From contig NZ_BAFV01000025.1 in NCBI RefSeq assembly GCF_000308515.1, forward strand, positions 1 to 64,000: DNA of 64,000 nucleotides. Direction: 5' to 3'. Every line of letters starts with the position of its first letter. Position 1 is the stretch's first letter. A model generated the notes under the pieces. That model was given only the letters and a program-made list of their open reading frames with translations. It had not been told where the DNA came from and searched no databases. Position numbers and translations under genes: made by a program. Origin of the DNA: Nocardia carnea NBRC 14403. Its GTDB lineage: Bacteria > Actinomycetota > Actinomycetes > Mycobacteriales > Mycobacteriaceae. Of this stretch, positions 57,675-64,000 are shown piece by piece.

Positions 57675-58180
57675 TTCGCACCGTCCAGGTAGCCGCGATT
57701 ACGGAAGTACTCGTCTTCGTCCTCGTCGTTCAGCGGTTCCGCCGGGACGGGATCGGTGACCGGATCGGGGAAGAGGCTGTCGACCACGGATTTGATACTC
57801 GGCATGCCCGGGGCGATATCGGGCAGGTCCGGGATATCGTCGGCCAGCTCCGTGAGCGGCGCCCACGCCTGCTGAGAGACCTCGGCGGCCTGCCGGGCGG
57901 CGCTCTGTACGGCCTCCAGGATCGAGCGCCCGAGCTTTTCGGGCGTGGATCGTTTGAATGCCTCCGAGGTCAACTGCACATCCACGGGGACACCGGCGGT
58001 ATTCGCGTCGACGCGGACCAGATTGTCCGCCGACCAGGCCGTCACCGTGGTCGCCGCCAGTCGCTGCCCGACCTCCGCCATTTCCGCGCGCTGCCGTTCG
58101 AACGTGGCCATGAGCTCGTCCACGCTGTCCCGCAGGATCTCGCTGGCCGCCTGGGTGGCCGCGCGATCATCGATACCCAT
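57671..58180 (-). CDS. YbaB/EbfC-like protein linked to the WXG100 gene
   Basis: This 169-residue protein has a helical first third (RDSVDELMATFERQRAEMAEVGQRL), a beta strand section (TAWSADNLVRVDANTAGVPVDVQLTSEAF) and another helix, the order seen in YbaB/EbfC nucleoid-associated proteins. A Pro/Asp/Glu-rich tail (DIPDLPDIAPG, then EDEDEYFRNRGY) is added. In actinobacteria such proteins often sit beside WXG100 genes and may act as chaperones or substrates (EspB-like context) rather than DNA binders. It is translationally coupled to the WXG100 gene. Confidence 0.72.
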   Translation of the reverse strand: MGIDDRAATQAASEILRDSVDELMATFERQRAEMAEVGQRLAATTVTAWSADNLVRVDANTAGVPVDVQLTSEAFKRSTPEKLGRSILEAVQSAARQAAEVSQQAWAPLTELADDIPDLPDIAPGMPSIKSVVDSLFPDPVTDPVPAEPLNDEDEDEYFRNRGYLDGAK

Positions 58181-58277
58181 CGGTCGCCCTTCCTCGTTGC
58201 CCGCGTCGGGTTCTTTCTACCTTCGACGCATGCGATCACCTTATGGTTCCCGGTGACCGGGAAGGACGCGCACCCGA

Positions 58278-58901
58278 TTACGCCGCCGCGGCGACTCCGA
58301 GCGATTGGGAGTCGATGAACGCGGGCCCCTGTCCCTTGAAGACATCCAGATCGCGGATCTCGAAACCACCGGCCCGGATGATGGTGGCGATATCGCGGTT
58401 CAGATGGCAGCCACCGGCGATCCGCTGCTGGAGCGGGTCGAGCCGGTGCTGCCAGCGCTGGACCTTCGGGTCCGGGGCGAGTCCGTGTTCGACGAAATGC
58501 AGGGTGCCGCCGGGCACCAGGACACGGCGCAACTCGGCGAGGGCGGCGTCGATATCGGGGATGGTGCACATGGTCCAGGTCGACAGCGCGGTATCGAAAC
58601 TGTTCTCGGGGAACGGTAGTCGCTGACCGTCGAGGCCGGCCCGTTCGACCGGTACGCGGGCCTGCGCCAGCCGTCCGGCCGCGAGCTTCCACCCCAGGTC
58701 GGCCGGTTCGACGGCGCTCACCGAGGTCACCGTCGCCGGGTAGTACGGCACGTTCAGACCGGACCCGAAACCGAGCTCGATCACCCGGCCCGACAGCCCC
58801 GAGCACACCCGCTCGCGCAGCGGCTCGTTCGCTTTCATCCCGCAGGCGACGTTGACCAGGCGAGGTACGAAACGATCGCGGTAGATTCCCACGCTCTCCA
58901 C
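58278..58901 (-). CDS. Class I SAM-dependent methyltransferase
   Basis: This 207-residue methyltransferase has the Rossmann motif I VIELGFGSGLNVPYYP (about 40-55), the acidic motif II in SAVEPADLGWKLA, and LPFPENSFDTALSTWTMCTIPD with LRRVLVPGGTLHFVEHG, all typical of the UbiE/Coq5-like small-molecule group. It begins with a helix (YRDRFVPRLVNVACGM). The substrate is unknown. It stands alone and is divergent from the DUF4236 gene, with about 80 bp between starts. Confidence 0.9.
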   Translation of the reverse strand: MESVGIYRDRFVPRLVNVACGMKANEPLRERVCSGLSGRVIELGFGSGLNVPYYPATVTSVSAVEPADLGWKLAAGRLAQARVPVERAGLDGQRLPFPENSFDTALSTWTMCTIPDIDAALAELRRVLVPGGTLHFVEHGLAPDPKVQRWQHRLDPLQQRIAGGCHLNRDIATIIRAGGFEIRDLDVFKGQGPAFIDSQSLGVAAAA

Positions 58902-58979
58902 TCTGGCACCCGGCGTGATCGAACGCCATGGGGGAACACCCGGAACCGCTATCCTGGGGCCGAGTCAGGGAGGTCGGTC

Positions 58980-59147
58980 ATGCCCATCAGGTTCCGTAAA
59001 CGCACATCCTTCGGACCGCTGAAGTTCAATTTCACCCAGTCGGGTATGTCCTCGTGGGGGATAAAGATCGGTCCGTGGTCGTGGAACTCCCGGACGAAGA
59101 AGAACAGTGTCGATCTACCCGGTCCGCTGAGCTGGCGGCAACGCTGA
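58980..59147 (+). CDS. DUF4236 family small protein
   Basis: This 55-residue protein begins MPIRFRKRTSFGPLKFNFTQ and includes SSWGIKIGPWSWNSR, the recognisable DUF4236 signature of small basic, aromatic-rich proteins found across bacteria. AGGGAGG at 58967-58973 is 6 nt before the ATG. It ends 23 bp before the stop of the convergent ABC transporter operon. The function of the domain is unknown; the many basic and aromatic residues would suit nucleic-acid or membrane contact, which is speculation. Confidence 0.78.
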   Translation: MPIRFRKRTSFGPLKFNFTQSGMSSWGIKIGPWSWNSRTKKNSVDLPGPLSWRQR

Positions 59148-59169
59148 GTACCTACAGAACGCCGAGCAC

Positions 59170-59895
59170 CTACAGCACCTGATCGAGGAAACGGCGCAGC
59201 CGGGGTGTTTCGGCATCGTCGAACAGGGCTTCGGGCCGGCCGGATTCCACGACCTGGCCGGCGTCCATGAACACCACATGGTCGGAAACGCTGCGCGCGA
59301 AACCCATTTCGTGGGTCACCACGATCATCGACATCCCGCCCGCGGCCAGATCCGACATCACCGCCAGGATGCCTTTGACCAGTTCCGGGTCCAGGGCCGA
59401 GGTGGCCTCGTCGAAGAACATGATGTCGGGTTTCATGGCCAGCGCCCGCGCGATCGCCACCCGCTGCTGCTGGCCGCCGGAGAGATTGGCGGGCCGGGAA
59501 TCGGCTTTACCGGCCAGGCCGACCACCTCGAGCTGTTCCATGGCCAGTGCGCGCGATTCCTCCTTGGTCAGCCCGCGTAGTTTGCGCGGGCCCAGCGCGA
59601 TATTGTCGGCGACCGTCCGGTGCGGGAACAGGTTGAACTGCTGGAACACCATCCCGATGCGCTGGCGGAGGCGGTCGGGATGTTCGGCCAGTACGGATTT
59701 GCGGTCGAGCAGGATATCGCCGGAATCCGGTTCGTAGAGCCGGTTGAGGACCCGCAGCAGGGTGGATTTACCCGATCCGGAGGGCCCGATCACGGTGGTC
59801 GTCCGGCCCGCGTCCACGTGGATGTCCACGCCGCGCAGGATCTGGTTGTTACCCAGCCGCAGATGCAATCCGGTACCGGTCAGTGAGGAACTCAT
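59170..59895 (-). CDS. Polar amino acid ABC transporter ATP-binding protein
   Basis: This 241-residue ATPase belongs to the GlnQ/ArtP class. The Walker A is GPSGSGKST (about 38-46), the Q-loop is in MVFQQFNLFPH, the signature is NLSGGQQQRVAIARAL, and the Walker B is IMFFDEATSALD; the switch histidine is in VVTHEMGFAR. It energises uptake of a polar amino acid such as glutamine or glutamate. It starts 3 nt after the stop of the fused binding protein/permease, so the two genes make a complete transporter. Confidence 0.94.
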   Translation of the reverse strand: MSSSLTGTGLHLRLGNNQILRGVDIHVDAGRTTTVIGPSGSGKSTLLRVLNRLYEPDSGDILLDRKSVLAEHPDRLRQRIGMVFQQFNLFPHRTVADNIALGPRKLRGLTKEESRALAMEQLEVVGLAGKADSRPANLSGGQQQRVAIARALAMKPDIMFFDEATSALDPELVKGILAVMSDLAAGGMSMIVVTHEMGFARSVSDHVVFMDAGQVVESGRPEALFDDAETPRLRRFLDQVL

Positions 59896-59898
59896 CGG

Positions 59899-61683
59899 CT
59901 ATCCCCGCCCTTCCGTGATGGTCTGCTGTTCGACCGGGTCGATCGGCTGGTCGGGGCGTCCGGTGCGCATCCGGTGGTCGATGTAGTTCACCAGATGGGT
60001 CAGCGGAATGGTCAGCAGCAGGTAGACGAGACCGGCCGCGACCAGCGGGGACAGATTCCCGGTCTGCGCGTTCAGATCGCGGCCGACCGCAAACAGTTCG
60101 CGCTGCGTCGCCAGCAGGCCCAGGAAGTAGATCAGCGAGGAATCCTTGATCAAGGCGATGAACTGGTTCATCAGCGCGGGCAGTACCCGGCGTACGCCCT
60201 GCGGGATCACCACCAGCGTCATCGCCTGCCGGTAACCGAAGCCGATCGCGCGGGCCGCCTCCAGCTGGCCGGGTTCCACCGATTGGATACCGGATCGGAA
60301 GATCTCGCCGATATAGGCCGAGGCGAGCAAGGCCAGCGCCACCGCACCCAGCCAGTAGGGGTTGTTACCGGTGATCCCGCTCGCGACCGGTCCGATACCG
60401 AGGCCGATGATCAGAATGATCACCACCGCGGGCAGCCCGCGGAAGATATCGGTGTAGATCCGGGCCGGCCAGCGCAGCCAGCGGGTGCGGGCGATCCCTG
60501 CGACCGCCAGCAGCATGCCGATGACGGTGCCCAGGATCCCGGAGACGACCGCGAGGATCAGGGTGTTGGGCAGCCCGGTCTTGAACAGCTCCGGGAACGC
60601 CTGCTTGTACAGCGACCAGTCGAAGAAGGTGTCACGCAACTGTTCCAGCGTCGATTTCGGCGCCTGTTCGGTGCGTTCCTGCGGTTCGCGCTCCGCGGCG
60701 AGCGCCGCGAAATCCGGAAGGTCCGGTGCGGGCGCGGCCTCGGACCCGGGTTTCCAGCCGGGCGGCAGTTCCCGGGGCACCCAGTCGCTGTACAGACGGG
60801 CGTAGGTGCCGTCGGCGATCACCGCATCCAGGCCGGCATTGAGGGCGTCGATCAGCGGCTGGTTGTTCTTCGCGACCGCCCAGGCCGCGAAATTGTCCAG
60901 GCTGAACGAATTCTCCACCACCGAGGTGGCATCCCCCGGTGCGATCGCGCCGTCGGCCTGTGCGGACGGGGCGATCCAGGCGTCCACCTGGCCGGTTTTC
61001 ACATTCGCGTAGGCGGTGTTGTAGTCGGGAAATTTGACCGGGTCCAGACCCAGCTCGTTCACCACGTACTCGTCCTGGACGGTGCCCTGCACCACCGCGA
61101 CCCGCGACCCCGGTCCCAGATCGTCGAACCCGCCGACCGGGCTCCCGTCCTTCACCACCAGCGAGTGGTAGCCGAAGTCGTAGCCGTTGGTGAAACCGAC
61201 CTGCTCGCGCCGCGCATCGGTGGTGGTGATGTTGGACGAGCCGGCATCGAAACGTTGACCGGCGACCTGGGCCAGCAGACCGGCGAACTCGGTTCCGGAG
61301 AACTTCACCTGCAGCCCGAGTTTCGCCGCCACTGCCCGCAGCAGTTCGTTGTCGAAACCGGTGAACGAACCGGCCGAGTTCACGCAGATACTCGGCGGCG
61401 CGTCCGACAGCGTGCCCACGCTCAGCACCCCGGGCTCGATCAGGCCCAGCCGGGAGATGTCCACCGATTCGACGGGGATGGTGGACGGTGTGGTGAACCG
61501 ATCCTCGGATCCGCCGGCGGGCGCGCTCAGTTTCTCCGGCGCCGCCGACGCCGCCTCGGGCCCCGGTGGGGCGCACAGATCACGGGCGGCGCTATCACCG
61601 CCGTCGCCGCCACCGCAGGCCGTCGCGAGCAGCGCGACGGCGAGCAGTAGCGCCGCGAGCAGCGCACGGGACAGTCTGGCCAT
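59899..61683 (-). CDS. Fused substrate-binding lipoprotein and permease, amino-acid ABC transporter
   Basis: This 594-residue protein combines two functions. The signal peptide ends in the lipobox LLATAC with Cys23. Residues about 70-310 are an SBP_bac_3 binding domain (LSVGTLSDAPPSICVNSAGSFTGFDNELLRAVA). A linker follows, and residues about 375-580 are a HisM/GlnP-type permease with FKTGLPNTLILAVVSG and the EAA loop EAARAIGFGYRQAMTLVVIP. If Cys23 is lipidated, the binding domain is tethered at both ends. TAGGGT on the minus strand (61697-61692) is 8 nt before the ATG, indicating a leaderless start. The ligand is probably a polar amino acid. Confidence 0.92.
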   Translation of the reverse strand: MARLSRALLAALLLAVALLATACGGGDGGDSAARDLCAPPGPEAASAAPEKLSAPAGGSEDRFTTPSTIPVESVDISRLGLIEPGVLSVGTLSDAPPSICVNSAGSFTGFDNELLRAVAAKLGLQVKFSGTEFAGLLAQVAGQRFDAGSSNITTTDARREQVGFTNGYDFGYHSLVVKDGSPVGGFDDLGPGSRVAVVQGTVQDEYVVNELGLDPVKFPDYNTAYANVKTGQVDAWIAPSAQADGAIAPGDATSVVENSFSLDNFAAWAVAKNNQPLIDALNAGLDAVIADGTYARLYSDWVPRELPPGWKPGSEAAPAPDLPDFAALAAEREPQERTEQAPKSTLEQLRDTFFDWSLYKQAFPELFKTGLPNTLILAVVSGILGTVIGMLLAVAGIARTRWLRWPARIYTDIFRGLPAVVIILIIGLGIGPVASGITGNNPYWLGAVALALLASAYIGEIFRSGIQSVEPGQLEAARAIGFGYRQAMTLVVIPQGVRRVLPALMNQFIALIKDSSLIYFLGLLATQRELFAVGRDLNAQTGNLSPLVAAGLVYLLLTIPLTHLVNYIDHRMRTGRPDQPIDPVEQQTITEGRG

Positions 61684-62321
61684 GATCGACAACCCTAAAC
61701 CCCGGTCTTCGCGGGATCGGACACCCCTGGTCGGATGTCCACGACCGTGCCTGTGTGCTCCGTAGCCGGATGAACAGGCATTTCCGGACTCCGCCGGCGA
61801 ATTCGGCTCAGCCCGAGCCGAATAGCCGCCGACCGGTGTTACCGCCTGTGGCGGACTGCCACCCGGGACACCGCAGGATCGCCTCGCCCGGGGCTCGATC
61901 GGGCCGGCGCCGCGGACAGCCACGGGGAAAGCCCGGTGCGCGGTGCTTGCCGACGCGCCGGCGGCGGTCCCGGCCGCGCACCCGAGAGATTGCTGTGCAA
62001 CCGGTGGCCGTCGCAGCTACCCGCGCCGGTACGGGTGTCGGTTCCTCCTGACCTCGATCGGTTCGTTCAGGGCTGGTTCGAGTGGCGGTCGATCCCCGGA
62101 TCCTGCGGGGTACGTGGTGCCGGTCCAACGCAGCACTCCGTCCCCGGCGGGTGAAAGCAGCCGAAGGGACGACTCCACGGGATCCGGTATGGCACTGCGC
62201 GGAATGGGCGTCGGACTGGCACCGGCCGCGTTCCGGGCTGAATGGAGGTACTCCTGCCGACTCGGGGCCGGGAGCGGGGGAAGTTCCGCGGTATCGATCC
62301 GGTCGTTAGGGTTGGCGAGGC
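61684..62321. other. 638-bp divergent intergenic region
   Basis: No gene is recognised on either strand. It holds two divergent -10-like elements: TAGGGT on the minus strand at 61697-61692, for the transporter, and TAGGGT on the plus strand at 62307-62312, for the membrane protein gene. ATTCGGCTC (61801-61809) and GAGCCGAAT (61815-61823) are perfect 9-bp complements with a 5-nt loop, about 120 bp upstream of the transporter start; this may be an operator or a hairpin. Confidence 0.55.
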
Positions 62322-62942
62322 ATGGCGGAGGCCGGGTACCGGGCCGTACGCGGCGCCTTGCATCAGGATCGATCGGTACGGGGAAGTTCTATGAGGATTT
62401 CGGCCGGTGCGCCCGGATGGTATGACGCGTGCACGCGGGACGAGCGCGCCGATACGGTCGCCCTGGCGGCGTCGCGGTGGCGCTGGTCGGTGGTGTGGTC
62501 GGGTGTCGCGGCCGTGGGGGCGGTGCTTGCCGTCTGCGGGCTGGTGAGTGGTGTAGTGCCCGTGGCATGGCCGGTGACCGCTGTGCCGCGTGCGGCGCTC
62601 GGGGTCGCGCTGGCGGCACTGCTGATCGATCTGGCCGTGCTCGTACCGAACTGCCTGGCCTGGTGGCGGGTGGAGCAGGTGTTCTCGGGCCGGGCGCCGG
62701 ACGAGGTGGTGCGGCCGTTCCGCTGGATGCGCTGGGTGCCGACTTCTCTGGTGTCACTGTTCGGCACCGTGGCCATGCTCATGGCGGGTGTCCATCCGCT
62801 CGCCGTCCTGGGGGAACACGGTCTCGGCGGGTTGTCGTTCCTCGACTGGCTGACTGCGGTCGTGGCGGTGCTGTGTGTGCTGTGCGGTCTGTCGACGCTG
62901 TGGTTGAAGGTGATCCTGCGGCCGGTCCGTACCGGCCCGTGA
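62322..62942 (+). CDS. Four-helix membrane protein of unknown function
   Basis: This 206-residue protein has about four membrane helices (roughly 53-75, 86-107, 138-156 and 170-196) and no recognisable domain. I used the ATG at 62322, 9 nt after TAGGGT and overlapping a GGCGAGG stretch. An internal ATG at 62391 (MRISAGAPGWYDACTR), preceded by GGGGAAG, is a fair alternative. It is convergent with, and only 14 bp from, the ArsR-GNAT gene, with no hairpin between. Confidence 0.7.
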   Translation: MAEAGYRAVRGALHQDRSVRGSSMRISAGAPGWYDACTRDERADTVALAASRWRWSVVWSGVAAVGAVLAVCGLVSGVVPVAWPVTAVPRAALGVALAALLIDLAVLVPNCLAWWRVEQVFSGRAPDEVVRPFRWMRWVPTSLVSLFGTVAMLMAGVHPLAVLGEHGLGGLSFLDWLTAVVAVLCVLCGLSTLWLKVILRPVRTGP

Positions 62943-62956
62943 ATCGCAGGCCGTGC

Positions 62957-63817
62957 TCAGTTGAGCGGGCTGCGGCGTTCCAGTAGCACCGCATCGCGCC
63001 AGCGCCCTTCGAACCGGCCGATCCGCTCCCGGATTCCGACGGTGCGGAACCCTGCCGCGTGATGGACCGAGATACCGGTCCGGTCCTCAGGGTACAGGGT
63101 GGTCTGCAACGTGCGCAGGCCCGCCTCCTCGGCGGCCATCACCTGCCGGCGCAGCAGCGCGGTGCCGATACCGCGGCCCTCCAGCTCGTCGGCGACCATC
63201 ACGCAGCTATCGGCGATATCGCGGTAGAACTCGTGCCCGGAGACGGGGGTGAGGGCGGCCCATCCGGCGATCCGGCCGCCGGTTTCGGCGATCCAGCGGT
63301 GGCCGGGCAGCCACTCCCCGTCCAGGACCTCCCGTTCGGGTGCTTGGGCGGCAAAGACCGCGGGGTAAGTGGTGCCGCGGCTGGCGTAGATCGCCCGGAC
63401 CGCGGGCCAGTCGTCGCCGTTCATCGCGCGCACCGTGACGTCCGCGGGCGGATCGTCGGGGCACGGCGGTTGCGGGGTCAGGATGCCCATGACCGCGTCG
63501 GCGGTATGGGGGAGTTCGGTACAGCGGTCGGGGTTGATCATGACGAGTGTGGCGGTGCCCTCTTTGTGTACCGTGACGAATCCGGCGTCGGTGAGTTTAC
63601 GGACGTGATGGGAGACGGTTGGCTGACCGATTCCGAGCGCTTCGGCGATTTCGCCGATATGGATTCCGGCGGGGCTCATGGCGACCTGGTGCAACAACCG
63701 GACCCGGGTGGGGTCGGCCAGGCAGGAAAACCAGCCGGCGTAGAGGGTCGCGTCGGCGACCGGGAGCGCATCGTCGCGCACCTGGTCCCGCACGATCGGC
63801 GGTTCCAAGGAGGTCAT
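62957..63817 (-). CDS. ArsR-type regulator fused to a GNAT acetyltransferase
   Basis: This 286-residue protein joins two modules. Residues about 20-120 are an ArsR/SmtB winged helix (LADPTRVRLLHQVAMSPAGI, then the recognition helix in GQPTVSHHVRKLTDAGFV). Residues about 128-286 are a GNAT domain (VRAMNGDDWPAVRAIY, then ELEGRGIGTALLRRQVM and the end HHAAGFRTVGIRERIGR) similar to phosphinothricin-type N-acetyltransferases. The usual ArsR metal motif ELCVCD is not seen. TATAGT on the minus strand (63830-63825) is 7 nt before the ATG at 63817, so the transcript is probably leaderless; the start at 63871 is rejected. Confidence 0.9.
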   Translation of the reverse strand: MTSLEPPIVRDQVRDDALPVADATLYAGWFSCLADPTRVRLLHQVAMSPAGIHIGEIAEALGIGQPTVSHHVRKLTDAGFVTVHKEGTATLVMINPDRCTELPHTADAVMGILTPQPPCPDDPPADVTVRAMNGDDWPAVRAIYASRGTTYPAVFAAQAPEREVLDGEWLPGHRWIAETGGRIAGWAALTPVSGHEFYRDIADSCVMVADELEGRGIGTALLRRQVMAAEEAGLRTLQTTLYPEDRTGISVHHAAGFRTVGIRERIGRFEGRWRDAVLLERRSPLN

Positions 63818-64000
63818 GCGGCCCACTATATCCACGGAATTATTCGTTTCGAGAATTTTGCCGTTTCGCATGTTTATCGAGTGTCCTCGATATTTCGCAG
63901 AGGGAATTATCCGGAATCATTTCGCGTCCCGGTGGTAACTATTTCGTATCCTCGGACGGGAATTATCTCGGCCGATTGCACATCTCGGGACATGTGACTG
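63818..64000. promoter_or_regulatory. AT-rich upstream region of the ArsR-GNAT gene
   Basis: This stretch is markedly more AT-rich than the rest of the window. It contains the -10 TATAGT on the minus strand and weakly symmetric ATTC/GAAT pairs around 63842-63856 that might bind the ArsR domain. No gene is seen before the window end. Confidence 0.4.

Noticed and set aside
63836..63860. ArsR operator in the AT-rich region
   Set aside because: Only 4-bp arms (ATTC/GAAT) are symmetric, too weak to call a site.

Overview
The window is GC-rich (roughly 70 percent by eye) chromosomal DNA of a mycolic-acid actinobacterium, most likely Nocardia or a close relative in Nocardiaceae. Evidence: a division and cell wall (dcw) cluster with mraZ, rsmH, ftsL, ftsI, murE, murF, mraY, murD, ftsW, murG, murC, ftsQ and ftsZ but no ftsA, ddl or murB; sepF and wag31 downstream; an Emb-type arabinosyltransferase; a CtpE-type P-ATPase; a WXG100 protein; and an ileS T-box of the actinobacterial type. 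No tRNA, rRNA, IS element, prophage or CRISPR array was seen.

Layout. 1-2.8 kb: a partial phytoene-dehydrogenase-like oxidoreductase and an acetyltransferase (minus strand), a HEPN protein and a DUF3040 membrane protein (plus strand), ended by a near-perfect 51-bp terminator. 3.0-20.5 kb: the dcw operon, preceded by three 10-bp-spaced MraZ boxes; most genes overlap by 4 nt and the run ends in a 12-bp hairpin after ftsZ. 20.6-25 kb: pgeF, yggS, sepF, yggT, wag31 and a small membrane protein. sepF is preceded by a three-copy 81-bp tandem repeat that is itself an open frame fused by an ATGA overlap to the sepF start. 25-28.9 kb: T-box plus ileS, then four inverted repeats. 28.9-34.6 kb: an anchored secreted protein, an NlpC/P60 hydrolase with a perfect CRP-type palindrome upstream, galU, dinB and an MTB12-like lipoprotein. 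34.6-46.1 kb: an Emb arabinosyltransferase, ctpE, an acetyltransferase, a PhzF protein, an RluD/LspA operon, a putative lipoprotein and a VOC protein. 46.2-52.7 kb: a LytTR response regulator, two SSS symporters each paired with a small membrane protein, and a convergent LytS-type kinase. 53.6-57.2 kb: dnaE. 57.3-64 kb: a WXG100/YbaB-like pair, a methyltransferase, DUF4236, an amino-acid ABC transporter with fused binding protein and permease, a membrane protein and an ArsR-GNAT fusion.

How it works together: the left third builds lipid II and the divisome and polar growth machinery. The order ileS-dinB-lspA-rluD-dnaE resembles the mycobacterial arrangement from memory. Two regulatory themes recur: probable [16 protein letters not shown] (TANNNT 6-9 nt before the start codon) and short open frames linked to downstream genes by 4-nt overlaps. 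The most unusual element is the coding tandem repeat at the sepF start.
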